A model generated the notes under the pieces. It was not told the DNA's origin. It made no database searches and was given only the letters and a program-made list of their open reading frames with translations. A stretch of DNA of 64,000 bases from Phytopythium helicoides (lineage: Eukaryota; Oomycota; Peronosporomycetes; Pythiales; Pythiaceae): the NCBI GenBank assembly GCA_024867545.1, contig JANFNE010000019.1, positions 496,001 to 560,000 on the forward strand. Direction: 5' to 3'. This document shows positions 10,669 through 23,600 of this stretch, one piece after another. Positions within the stretch are counted from its first letter, which is position 1. Every line of letters starts with the position of its first letter. The position numbers and the translations under genes were made by a program.

Positions 10669-13600
10669 TCAGCGTACCAAGATGCGCTTATCAACTGGAA
10701 GCAGGTACGGAGTGCGCTGGAACGCAAGCATTCGGACGACAATTGCATGGATCGACCGGATCTGAATGAGTCGGCAAAAGTCAGTAACAGCATTATAAAA
10801 GCAACATTTCGATTGTAGTAACGCACCTTCTTGAAGTTGATGAGCTCACCCTCGACGTGATCAGGAAACTCTTGCAGCGCTAGCACGTTCTGGATGAGAA
10901 CGCCCATGTACGGGATGAGCGGTGGTGATAGCTCTTTGGTCAGCTTGTTGAGTGCGCGAGCGCCCTTCTCCGTCAACTTCTTCAGCTCATGCCATTGGTC
11001 GCGGGCCTGGGCAGGCAATCGACTCCACGTCTTTTTGAGGCGATAGATAGACGAGTCGTTCGCCGCGTTCATGATGGCCATGAAGCCGTCAAAGTTCTGG
11101 AGCGGCGACAGCAGTGCACCAGCAACCTGCAGTCGTTGCAGCAAGAAGAAAGTCAGTCGCCTCTAAACATCTACCAGAAAGCCATAAAAGTGCAAGTCGT
11201 ACTCGAATGAAATGCGCTAGCATCTCAGCGCGCTGATCCACGTCGCTACGCGCAAGGATCTGGCCAATCACCCAGAGCGAAATATGGTTGTGGAGAAGCT
11301 TGAGCCGCTGATACCCAGGAGTTTTGTCCGCGTTCCGCTTGCTAGCAAGGATCTCGGAGACTAGAGTAGATTCACAGCAAGGTAAGCAGTCGCCCAACAA
11401 CACACACGACATTTCGTCCGACTAACCTTTAATTCGGCTGAAGAGGTAGTGCTGGAATACAGTGATCTGCTGAGCTATGATGTTAGGGTCCACCTCCAAG
11501 ATCCTGTTGTAGCGCACAATAAATGTAAGCAAAAGTTGGACACGAGAAAGGCAAGAGAGCTCAAGGCTAACCAAGTTCGGGAAGGTCGTTCTGATGTCTG
11601 CTGAAGGCGACCAACGTTGACGCCACGCGGTTGCCATGGAGTAATGGTCGACGTAGACGCCATGGTGGACCCCGTCGTTGGCGCAGAAGACAAAACTGAC
11701 GTCTTCGTTTCGGAGGATTCTCGATCAAGATCCTCGGGCTTCACGACAAATGACTTCTTCGGGTCGCCAGAGCCCCAGACCCCAGCGATCGATAACCGGC
11801 GGCGCATCGTCTCCGAGATGATTTCCATGCCCGCTCCCGGCGCGAACAAATCGTCATCAAGGAAAGTCAGCGACGAGTTGCGTTGCTTGGCGGAGCAAAT
11901 GAAATTTTTGACGGACGTGTAGTCGTCTTCGAACAGCGTGAGGACTTGAATTCGTGCAGCGACGACGTCTCGCATGCTTCAGCGAATATGCGAAGAACTG
12001 ACGTTTCAACCCAGCGGTAGCACTGCGGGTCCTCAGACGCGTCAAAGGGAAAGATCTCGCGCCAGAAGTTGAAAACGTAGTCGCAGGTCTGTGCATCGAA
12101 CCCAATGCTGTGATGGACTCCTGTCGCGATGGTGTTTAATGTACTGAAGATAAAGCGTCGCACATAACGTCCAGCAGTCGTGCTTGGAGGGAACCGACGA
12201 GTCAAGTCCTGGCGTCATCCCCTCACGATGTTAGACAAGATATGAAACACAGGATTCGGCGCGGCTTTACGTACCCTTAAAAAGTCGATGACCGGACGAT
12301 AGTTTTCGCTCATACCACAAAAGACAATAAGCGCCATAAGCTCATCCTTTCGAAAGTTGTCGTAGCGCAGAAGGAAGTCAAGAATGCCATCGAACGTTCC
12401 CGCAATCACTTCTCGACGCCATCAACCTCCTCCGTAATCAAGTCCTTGATACTCAATGCCTTCCCGGTCAGCGCTGTACGATCCTTTAAGGACCGGGGGA
12501 TATCTGCGCCAACCAATTCATCGGTGTCCTCATCGTCGTCGTCATCGTCGTCGTCGTTTGGCTCATCCTCAGATTCCTTTTCACCTTGCTCCTCGTTATC
12601 TGTGTCGTTTCTCGGCAGAGAACGTGAACCCACCGCGTCCACTACTGTTTGGCATCGATCCATTCGATTCCGTGCGAGTACGCGAGCTCATGGCTAGCAT
12701 TGCTGCTGGGGTCTGCCCAAACAAATCGCGGACTTCGTTGCTCGTCGCAGGGTCGAGCTTCGATAGCAAAAATGAATAAACGGCTGGGCCACCATGCATT
12801 GCCGCGTAATGGAGCGGGAGCCGGTACAAATCACACGCGGCATTGATGTCTGCACCTTGGTCAATCAAGAACGCTACAGTTGCAACGACTGATGCCTCAT
12901 CCACGTGAATGCTGCTTCGAACTTCTTTGGAGCGCTCCTTCGTGCTCGGCGATCGGCTGCTATCCCTTACGTTTGCACTTGCCGTCGTCATTGTGACTAC
13001 GGACGCTGTTCGTCCAATACTGGACGACAATCCTGCTCCCTTGGACACCGCCACCATAAGTGGAGTTACTCCTTGACGAGTACGCGCATTGACATCACAT
13101 CCTCTGTCGATAAGGAGCTCGCACACCTGTTTGTTTGCACCCCCAGCAGCGAAATGCAGCGGTGTTTCACCCTGAAGTGTTCGAACGTCGGCTTGTGCGC
13201 CATAATCCAAGAGACCCTCGACAACGTCGGCATGTCCCTTCCTTCGCAGCGAATGCAATCGCACTCATCCCGCTTTGCCAGTTCCGAGCGTCCAAATCAA
13301 GATTGCTGTCCGCGTCAAGAATCGTGTCAATGCCGATGAGATAACCTTTTCGGCCAAGAGCATGATGGGTGTGTTGCCGTAGATATCAACCGTGTCGACG
13401 GGCGCCGAGTGCGCCAACAACTTCTTGATAATATTCACAACTCGCTCCGCGACTGGCAGTGCAGGTGTGGGCGACAGACTCACGGGGGTCAAACGTGTCG
13501 TCTCGCTAGTCGTCTTGGACGCGTACGTAGACGAAGGCAAGGTGCACGGTCGGCCCACCATGTGCAGCGCACTACGGCCAAGCTCTCCAATCGTCTTCAC

Positions 13601-16030
13601 CTTCGCACCGTGCTGAAGTAGGTACGACACTACGTTGAAGTGAAGCTCGCTCACAGCGATGTGCAACGGCGTGTTGCCACCACACTCGTGGGCAACGTAG
13701 TTCACATCCGCGCCATTTGCAAGCAGCATTTGAACGCTAAACACGTCACCACGCTGGCAAGCGTTCATGAGTGCAACATTCCACAACGACTTGTTGGCTG
13801 TCAAAATCTTGAAGTAGCTGACTCCGGGAATGAATGCAAGGCGGTGCGGAGCCCTTGACTCGAGAAGCAGCGCCATGATCTCTTGGTATGGCCACAGAAC
13901 CACATTCTGTCCGTTCACAGTGACGAGCACATACCCACGAGTGATGATTGTGCCGACATTGGAGTACCCGTGCGGTGTGATGTGCTGGACAACAGCGCCA
14001 TAACGATAGGTTGGCTCGACTTCAAACTCAAGCACTCTGCGCCAGTCGCCATCGATTGACAGCGTAATTTGATCCTTGAAAATATCTTCTAGTACAGCTG
14101 GGATACTCACGTTGCCGATGAATTCAACCGCGTGATTCAAAATGCTCAGCACCGCGCCATCATCATCAGATCGACCAACTGCCCACGACCCGTTGAGCTC
14201 CGTCAAGAGCGCCTTGAGCGAAATCAGGTTCTCGACTCCGCTGTTGGATAGAACGTACGTGAAGATGGGAATGAGATCGTCCGTCTCTAGTCGCTCGAGG
14301 TCCATCATTGTGTTATGTTCTTCTGCAAAGGTCACCTGGATCTCTTCGATCGTCTGCGCTAGAACATCGTACTTGGCCGCAGGCAGTGAAGCCGCTGCAA
14401 TACGTGCTAGGATCTTGGACGCTTGGCGCCACTCTTTCCACGAAACGTGGTGCAATGGAATATTGAAGTAGCTTTGATCTTTCCCTTGCAGCCAGCGCAC
14501 CTTCCGGTTGATAGATGCCTCATCTTCCTGGTATAATCGATGTAACAAATCTCCGATTTTCTCTTGGAGTGGAACAAACAATACCTCCTCAATGTGACGA
14601 GAAACGGCGGCACGCAGATCATCTACTGTGATTGGCATAGGTTTTTCTGCACCGTTGGAGGCACTGCCATTGCTCGATGCGCTGGGCTCCTCAAAGAGGC
14701 CAGAATCCGAGTCGTATGGTCCTTCATGATTGACTCGGTCATCGAGGCGTGGAACTCACGAAGCTGACGCAACGAATCCAAACTTCGCACATCGAGGCTC
14801 GCGGTAAAGCTCTTGAACCTGGCGGCTTCCGGCGACTTGCTGGTATGTAGCAAGCGTCGCAGTTCCGCGATAATGCGAATACTGCGTGCGTCCACCTCAG
14901 CTCGCCCTCTTACTCCAGCCTGTCGAAGGCCTGCAGCTGCCGCTGTTCCTATCTGTGCTGGCATCTCTCGGCTGTTTCCCGACAGGCTCTGGATGAGACA
15001 GACCCAGGCACTTACATCGTCGTCGTCGGAGGCCTGGCACACAAACGAAAAGTCTTGACCGACAACTTCGAAGCAGAATGGCCGCTTAGTTTCGTCCGGC
15101 TCGCAAAATCGTACATCCAGCTTGTCTTGCAAGTGCATTTCACCGCGAAGCTTTCCAAAATTGCTGCCCTTGTAGTACTGCAGCGACGCCCAGAACTCGC
15201 CCGTGGCGAGGTTAGTGCGCTTGATGAGCACAAAGTATCTGCGCTTCCACGTTTTCCTGTGCGCAGCAACAAGCATCAGCATTAGCCACCTCGCCCACTG
15301 GCACACCTTCCAGCCTCTTTGCGTACATGACTTGGGCCTGCTTGAACAGCCACCCCTTGCGGACGATCTGTCGGTCGACTCGCAGTGACGACTTGCGCGA
15401 GCCGACCGAGTTGCTGCTCTGGTAGCTGGTGGCGAACTCGCTGGAGCGCGTGGACATGCGCAGCAGCATCTCCGAGTCGGGCACTGCGACGTCCCTGCCG
15501 CTGTGTGGCCTGGTCCTCCTGGTGACTCTGCGCGTGGACTCCCTCCACGAGAACTTCTTGCTGCCTATCTGCTGTCCGGTGCGCGAGAATGTCCTCGCGG
15601 CGTCCTCTGCGGTCTGCAGCACGGGCACGAAGTCGTCTTCGTCTGCGTCGTAGACGCCCACGACGGCTCCGTTTCCGTCCTCGTCGTCCTCCTCCTCGTC
15701 GTCGCTTTCTTCCTCCAAGTCCATGTCGAGGTCCGAGTTGACGCCGCTGCTGCGCATCTCGAGCACGGGTATGTCGTCCTCGGACCTCCTGGCGAGCGGC
15801 GGCTTGCTGGCGCTGTTGGCTCTGCTCCTCGGCGCGCTGGCGGCGCTGCTGCCGCTGAGCGTGCGTCCGCGGCCGCCGCCGTTGGCCTCGGCGCTCACGG
15901 TGCGCACGGCGATGGGCGCGCGCAGCGGCGGCAGCGACGGAGACGCAGACAGCGCCGAGCCGCCGGCGCCCGGCCCGTCCATGAGGAACGCGCTGAAGCT
16001 CAGGCGCGCGCGCTCGGGCGGCGCGCTCAT
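10669..16030 (-). CDS. Multidomain exchange factor: PH - VPS9 - PDZ-like - ankyrin - RasGEF_N - RasGEF (several frame breaks)
   Basis: From the ATG at 16030: an acidic Ser-rich leader; a PH domain (15390-14980, 'KGWLFKQAQ', 'KTWKRRYFVLIKR', 'FCFEVVGQDFSFVCQASDD') with a short intron near 15306-15257; a VPS9 core (about 14500-14150, 'ETDDLIPIFTYVL', carrying the catalytic Asp region of Rab5 GEFs); a PDZ-like segment (about 14075-13840); ankyrin repeats (about 13810-12790, 'GNTPLHIAVSE', 'GETPLHFAAGG'); an Asp-rich linker; a RasGEF_N segment ('VIAGTFDGILDFLL') and a RasGEF catalytic domain ('DPNIIAQQITVFQHYLFSRI', 'ISLWVIGQIL', 'FDGFMAIMNAANDSSIYRL', 'IPYMGVLIQN', 'ELINFKK'), ending 'QRTPYLLPVDKRILVR'. 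Introns near 12274-12209, 11571-11504, 11426-11361, 11202-11127 and 10826-10762 are clean. About seven single-base frame breaks lie between domains, mostly in short A or G runs. One gene is my inference; two adjacent genes remain possible. Confidence 0.72.
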
Positions 16031-19000
16031 CGGCGCCTTTCTCGCTGCTTGTTCTTCTTCGTCACTCGGCTCTCCCGCGGGTTATCGATGGGCGTAACCC
16101 GGCCGAGTGCGGGCGAGTGCGGGCGCGAGCTGGCGGAGGCGGCGAGGAGCTGCGCGGCGGGCGGCGCGGCGGGCGGGGAGGGCGGCGGGGGCAGCCGGCA
16201 GGCAGGCCGCGCGAGTAGAGGGGGTGCGCTCGGGAAGGCGGCCGACGAGCGCACAACGCGGCCAGATGGCGGTATACTGCGCTTCAGTATGGGGTTCAGT
16301 CGCGGCGGCGCTTCGCCGGCGGGGATCGCGCGGACTGAGGCGCAGGCCGCCACGCGCGCGCAGCGCACCCGGGCTGGGAGGAAAAGTGAGACGAGACTTG
16401 CGCCGAGGGACAGACGGCCGCGGGGAACGCGGCGCCAGGGATGCTCGCCGCCCGAGAGATGCCCAGCCGCGCGCCGAGGATTTCGATCGCGCCGCCGACG
16501 AGATTTCGGTGGAGGTTCAAGCTTTTTTTTTGCAGTGCGGCCAAGCGCCAGCGGAGGTTTAAGCGGAGCTGGAGTGAGACGCTCATGAAGGAGGGAATCG
16601 AGTAGGACACACTTGAAGTGAGCCCGCGACCTGTGTTGAGAGCACTATACTAGGTTGTAGTTGCTACAGCTCCACCTGGCGTGCGCTCTACGACTCTAGC
16701 TTTCAAGACCACGACTCGAACGAATAGTTCATAGAGTCGGCACCATTGTCTGGCTGCTCACTACACGGGTCCTCCCCTAATTTTGATGACCAGGATACAC
16801 TCTGCCATCAGACTAGCGTCATCCGAGGAATGCGTTACAGGCAGTTGAAGAACTCGGTTGGAATCGCCCAAAGGCGGGCCACTCGCTGTGCAACATACAG
16901 CCCGGTACTGCTCTCCACGCCGCTGACAACAAGTTCTCGTGAGAAAAGTGCTCAACATGACGAGCGAGCGCGTCCGATTCATTTCAATCGTCAGCGAGGC
17001 AGCAAGCAGCCACTAGCTCCTTCCTCAGAGAGGCGAGTAGAGTAGAGGCGGCGAAAGGAAGCCCCAAACTGGTCTTCGATATACACGCTGCAGCAGGGCA
17101 AAACTTGTCCGCGTGCGTAGCCTTTCTAGCTACCGTAAAATATACGCTGTTTTCTCTGCGCATTTTTACACGAGGAAGCGAATCTTCATAGACCTTGATG
17201 GGATTGGAAAGCGGTTCCTGGCACGGCGCACTAGCGTGTGGCAATCAACACTACAGGCAATCTGAACCGTTCGTCGCACGACTCTTTTACAGACTCGGAG
17301 TGGCAAACGAAAGCCGATGAGAGTTGGCGTTGACTACTGAGTCGGAGGGAATTCTAGACTTGTCACCTCTTGAAAGCTCGTCCAGCCGCGACTCATAAAA
17401 ACAACCCAATGTATAGTTGCGCTTTTTGTGGGGGGTGCGCGACGTCTGTCGGGGCTGCGACAACATTTCATTTTGCAGCCCCTTGGAAAATGTGCGTCTG
17501 TCCAATATCGTCGATTGTTGGGTCTGCAAGCGTTGGCGAATTGTCCCGTGCTGAAAGAGAAGCACTCAAGTAGATACTGAGCTTGGATCCCTCCCAATCT
17601 CGCTGCTGTTGGCACTAGTCTTGAGAGGACGTTGTGAAGAAAATGCATCGCGGAAATTGTGCAGGTAACGATGAAATCGTGAGTGCGAACCCCCTCCTTC
17701 TTATGACAAACCAGTTCGGTGGACATTACTACAATTCCTCGGGGGATGAACCACAACGAGCATGATCGGCAGCAGCCTCGACTCACACAAGGTGGTAACA
17801 GCACTCATCCGAAGTCAGGTAGTGGACAAGTTTCACAGGGTGAGAGAGTTGAGAGATTATGAAGCTTGGTTGCTCGATGTACGTCACTGGCAGAGTTCAA
17901 GTTGCCCGCAACAGTTTAAGTAGCTTGGGTACCTATGGATCTGTCTACCAGGTGCCAGCTCCACAAGAGTCAGGGAGGGAACATTGTTAAGATCTTGGTT
18001 TGGGGATCCTTCTTGCATGTCGCGACTAGTTCTGTAATCCTTCGAAACCAATACTCTTTAGCGTCTTGGAGCTGGTCACCACTAACGGGTCCACAATGGT
18101 CCTCAGTCGCACGTTCATAAACGAGTCGCTGTTCAAATCCATGCCTTGGATACTTTTGTGTACCACCACCCGTTTCGTGATCGAAGCTAAAGTCGGCTTG
18201 CTTTCGGAAAGCAGTCGAGTGCTGACTCGAAATTCGCTAGGGCGAGGCGTTACTGTCGTCGTTTTTGATGCACCGGCGGACGTGCCACTTTGGCAGCGTT
18301 GTAGACTGAAAGGTAGATCCAGCCGGGCAACCCCTGTGAGCAAATATTCTTCCATCGCGTCCATGTCATGGCCTTGCACTACTCAACTATCGCCGCGACT
18401 GTGGGACAACTAGCACCATATCGATCATCTCAGCGACGAGCTTCTATCGCGACACCACCCAGCCAGCTAACCATCCTGACTCATTCAGCAGCCCTGATCG
18501 AGCAATGAAAATACGCCGAGATTGCCAGGTTGATGCGTCTTCGTTTGGTCACAGCCAATCGATGCGAACACGGTTGCGAGCTTTCTACACTCTTCTCGTG
18601 ATGTTCGTAGAAGCTTGAGTGTTTTCGCCTATCGCACCATCAACTAGATACCCGCCACAGTATTGTCACTGTAGCTTGAGGACGCCACATCACACCGTCG
18701 ATATTTGTTGGTCCGTTCCAATTGCCCTGTCGATATTATGTAGGTCCTTTCCGATCCATGCGCACCCAAGGTATTCTTGCCATTTTGGGAGGCCGTGAAA
18801 ATGCTATCATTAAAAGATTCAGAGCTCTTGGATTCAATTGTCGGCAAGTGAAGCACACCTGTCGAAGCGCACACGATCAATAGAGCGTGCAATGGCGCGC
18901 GCGTCATGTCTGTCTCATCCTGGTCTCATGCGCAGTGATCATCAGCTCCAACCTCCACAGTAACGCTCAACACCACGCGCTCGGACAAATTGACGTTCAT

Positions 19001-20639
19001 ATCTCGCATATGATCTCTGCGCTTGCATCCACATCGCATCTCTCGCGTGTATAGGCCAAATATCGTCTAGAACAACCGTGTGTACATTCTTGCTCAAAAA
19101 GCAAGTGTCGAGTGGGTCTTGGGTACTCCTCCTTCATTACGTCTCGGTCAACAACACCCTTTTGGCTTCCAACTCCAATACCATCGGATGCAAATAAACA
19201 GAATACTCCGCCATCCCCTTCGACGCTTCAAACCACGCGCCATACTGGTAAAAGCATGCTCAGACAGCTTGACCCAGACGAGCACAACTAGAGACACACA
19301 AACGCTCAAGCCCTTGCTTTTGCGCATGGCAATGTGCCCACGGGATTGAGGAGCATCTTCGACAGCCAGCTCTGGAAAGAACACTTGGGTCTTGCTTACA
19401 ATGAGGAAGGGTCTTCGCTTGGTTCCTTCGGTACACAGCAACAGCAAGAAGTAAACCAGCGCATCTTTCATCTCGCCGGCGACCATATAGCATGATAGCA
19501 CATTCGCCGACCTGGAGCAAAAACACATTGGTGCGTATCAAGTCCAGCTTGACACATTCGCACAGTCGCTTTGGCTCCTCCACAAGGGGCGATCCAGTTG
19601 CGTCGACACGAAGCAGCCGGTCGTGAGGCGAGATCCGAGATGCGCTTCCCGCAAGTCCAGAGCAGATTGTGCGTAGTGGCTAAATTTCGACTGATCCGAG
19701 CACAGCGGAAAGCCTCCGCGACCTGTTCAGCACGCCCTACCGACCACGCGCTCTCGACGGCGCGTCTTACATGTAAAGCGAAGGGCAGCAGACTCGTAAG
19801 CGACCAGAGCTCTGCCCGGGGGGAAGTCAGAAGCGCTCTGGCGTGCGATCTGCTGTAAACCCATGCCCCTATAAGCCTATACCAAAAACTATTTCAGACT
19901 CTTGTCTGTGATCATACTGGAGCCAAGGTTGAACTCCTCGCCACCTCTACAGGCGCAACTGACGGCCCGAGAGCCACACAAGTGCCGGCTTCCGGACGGC
20001 TAGGTTGGCGCACGGAGACCCTCCGCACCAACGAATTACTCATCAACTATGGGCTTACGCCAACTTTTCGGGTGCAGTCGGGGAACTTCATTTTCACGCG
20101 TCAATATTACTCTTCATGCGGGCACGGAGGGGGGAATGGGATTTGCATCCGCAAGAAAGATCCAATCCCCCGCTCCAGGAGCTTCTTCCGTCCTCGCCAC
20201 CCGTCGGATCCAAGCATCCGAGGGCGTAACCCGCCGCCACTCGTCGTGGTCGTGAGGACGCCCCACCACGCGGTGGGACTCTCCACCTGTCATCGGGCAT
20301 AGCCCGGCGTATCGGATCGTCATCAAACATGACGCCATACAAAGAGCCGCGCCAGGCGAGCCCGTAGGCTCACCCCCTCGCGCACTCTCCTTCCTTTCTC
20401 GGACGACGCTAGCCTACGTCCTCGCCGGGAGCTCGCCCCACTTTTGAAATTGTTTCGGGCTACACCCAAGCAAAGCACTGCTCCGGGCGCGCGGTGCTTG
20501 CCTGGGCGACTCCCACCGGCGCACATCGCACGTGATCGACGGCTCTCGCAGCAGGTACGGCGTTCTAGTATCAGCCTGGAGACCCACCCAGTCAAAATGT
20601 CGGACGAGGCCCAGCTGAGACCGTCGTGCCCTCGTGCAG
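16031..20639. other. Gene-poor region; no supported gene
   Basis: The first 600 bases are very GC-rich and serve as leader or promoter for the minus-strand GEF gene. From about 16.6 to 20.6 kb both strands carry only short open frames with biased composition and no recognisable motif. The best candidates (minus strand 18026-18379 and 17287-17565) look protein-like for 80-110 residues but match nothing I know and have no clear exon partners. Decayed transposon sequence is possible; I saw no intact reverse transcriptase, integrase or transposase and no convincing terminal repeats. Confidence 0.5.
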
Positions 20640-23600
20640 ATGCAGAGCCGGCTGCTGGTGCCCAACTGCCCGCACGCGGCCCACGCGCTCTTCTCCGCGC
20701 ACTACCTCAGGTACAGCCGCATCTGTGGCCGCTCTCTCTCCCCCCGCGGCCTCCCGAAGGCCCGAGTGAGTCATCAAACACCCCGAGGGCCGAGGGGGAG
20801 CCGCCGCGAGACCCGCGAACGCCTCGAGCGCTCGGGATCTCGCCATCGACCGACGCACTGACGGCCGCTTTGCTCTCGTGGGCGGATGACGACTCCAGGA
20901 GCAATCGCACTCGCGCACCGAAAGTGAGTCGACCGCACCCGTTTTTGCAACTCGTACCGCCCCGAAGGTGTCGACGAACGCGCGCGGCAGGCGGCGAGGC
21001 GAGCTCCTGGGCCGCCAAGGCTCCGCCAGAGAGGAAGGCTCGTGCTGCTAGAGCTCCGGGGGCTTTGCCTTTGGGATCTAAACAGTCGCCGAGAGGATCC
21101 GAGCACCGAAACCGACACCTTCGGGGCGCGACGAGGATGATGACTCAGCTCGACAGGCCAACACGTTTACTGACAACGCGCTGCTGATGGTCTCCTCCAG
21201 GTGCTACGGTGCTTCCCCCACTGTTGTCCAGGCCACCGCGCGAGGAGCTACTGCGGTGCGCCGATCCACGTCGTCGTATCGCTAGATGCAGGCGCGCCGG
21301 TAGATCACGCGGCTGCTCCAGGACGGGACCGTGATGGTAGTAGGACAGGCGGAGGTGATAGCAATGAACCGAGCCTAGTCGTGTTTGGTCACTTTGAACG
21401 CGAAACAGGCGACGAAGAGAGCCACTCGGACCTCGTGGTGGGCCAGCGCGTGCAGTTGCAAGACATTCTCGACGACGGCCCGAGCTGGGTGCGAGGAGTT
21501 GCTCCGGCTAGCACACAGACACGACGTGACAATGTGCGTACTGCATGCCGTTCCGCGCAGTTGTCGCTCTCAAAGCTGGCGCGCCGCCATTGGTGTCCAT
21601 TGCGGGGCGACAGCATGCTCTCAGCGTTTTGTCGTTATCCACACCACTAACTCATCTCCTGATTCGATTCTCATGGGGTTCTTCTCCAAACGTCCACACA
21701 AACCAATGCTTGTCCATGATGCCTCCCACCTCTTTCATATGCATCCTACAGGGCACGCGCTCGATGACGTTCACGTTCAACGACGACGAGTACTGCCACT
21801 GGCTGTACGACTGGAACAGCGGCACAAGTCAGCGAGAGCGAGCTCGTCTGCACTTCTTCCGCGTCTATGTTTTTCGGCAATCGGAGCGTCCGGCGTCCTC
21901 GCCTGGAAGCAGCGGTTCGTCTCTTCGGGGGTCTAGGGGAAACCCTCAGGCAAGTCAAGCGAGCTACTCTCAGGACAAGAGCGGCGCCGCGTGGTGGGAA
22001 GTCGTCGATGTCGTCTCGTCTCCAGGATTCACAATATCAGCTTTCCGGAAGGAGGCATCGACGCCGTCCGTTGGGGAGACCCCGCCGGCTGCTGTTCAAG
22101 GCGATTCATCTCTGTCGAACTCTCCTTCTCAACATGTACCAACTGTGGAGCAACCGGTTGCCCCGAGTCAGCCCAATCGGGTCCATCCCCAACAATACTC
22201 GGAAGACAACCGGCACCAAGCGCAAGGTCTTTATGGACCAGTGGACTCGAGCCCATCCTGACATCGTTGGGAAAAGCACCAAACTCGCTATCGCGACGCT
22301 GGTGTTGTCACAATTGGACATTACGTGGCTTGATCCGACGTACTTTACCAACAATTTGTTCTCGCTGCTGCGCCAATGGCCTGCAGCTCCTCCAGAGAGC
22401 ATCAGCATATCCCCACGGACGATGCAGCTACGGGAAGATGCTCTTTGGCATTTTTCGAGCGCGGTGGTGCCCAAGATACTGGGACTTATGACAGCGATGG
22501 CAGAAGGGTCGAGCCGCACTGCATCACCTTCATCGACATCATCGAGCCTCCAGCAACTCGCTGAATTTGCTGAGATTGGCTTTTCTCTATTCAGTCATAT
22601 TCTTGCAGATACCTCGTGGAGCAACATGCGCGGCTTGCTTGCTCGACAAGCTGATGAGTCAACTCAGTTCGACCAGTCCGATATGGACGTTGTGGAGCGT
22701 CTAATATTTGCCGTTGCGGGCTTTCACGACTCTCTCGAGTACCACACAAGCTCATGGCTAACGCGCCGTGGGCTTTCTCTTGAATCCCTCGTTGACGATC
22801 TCGTCTCCTGCGTTCTCATGGATCGAGGCCGATATGATTTGTTTCCAGCGACACTCGACCGACATGTTTTGTCGTTGTTGCGGAATGAAGGACTGCTGGG
22901 TTTGAAGCTGCTGGATTACCAGTTCCACGAACTTCGGCGAGCGGCTTCTACTCCCAACAGGGCACGAGCGATGTATCGACAATCAACCGTGCGAGCGGAC
23001 AGTCAAGTACATTTCGACCATGCCGCCTGAACGGCACGTGGGTATGTCGTGATATGGATATCGATCATGTTGACCCTTTGGCCAGGTCAGTTAGCCGCCC
23101 ACGCGGCCCCAACGAGAGAGTGCGCCTGGGAGTCGTTTTGATGGCATTACTCCTCAGTGTTGGTTTCACCATGGAGCTGAAGAGGCGACAAGAGGGTCTA
23201 TTGGGAGACCAGCACCAAGACAAGAGGATGGAAGCATGTACGACGACGACACGGAGAGTGAGGAAGCTGAGCCGGACAACAGAAGTCAACAACAACGACC
23301 TAGGTTACTTCTCGAAGTGAGCTCCATTGCTAGCGTGTTTCCCGAAGTAAAGGAACAGCTAGAGCTCGATGGAAACCTGCGTTTGCTCCCAGCTCTTGCA
23401 AACGGCCTCGTGCCTTCCTGGCTTGGACGATTAGTGTTCCCATTCGATGACGGAGTTATGGATTACAGCGCCTATGCTGTGGCTGCGTCCGCATCGAATA
23501 GTGACAACGAAAACCACCATCAAGAGGCGGGGTTGGAACTGTTCCTCTCGTTTTTCTACTACTCTGGAGATGGATCGGCATGGCGCATCCGAGTCAACAT

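Noticed and set aside
12500..12570. GTC/TCA-rich tandem trinucleotides resembling a microsatellite
   Set aside because: They encode the Asp/Glu-rich linker of the GEF protein on the minus strand, so the repeat is explained by coding sequence.
18026..18413. Overlapping frames of about 115 codons on both strands
   Set aside because: Neither shows a family motif or convincing splice links. They may be relics, but evidence is too weak to call a gene.
20094..20342. Frames in a GC-rich block that looked like a possible structured RNA or repeat end
   Set aside because: No match to rRNA, tRNA or known ncRNA features and no second copy in the window.
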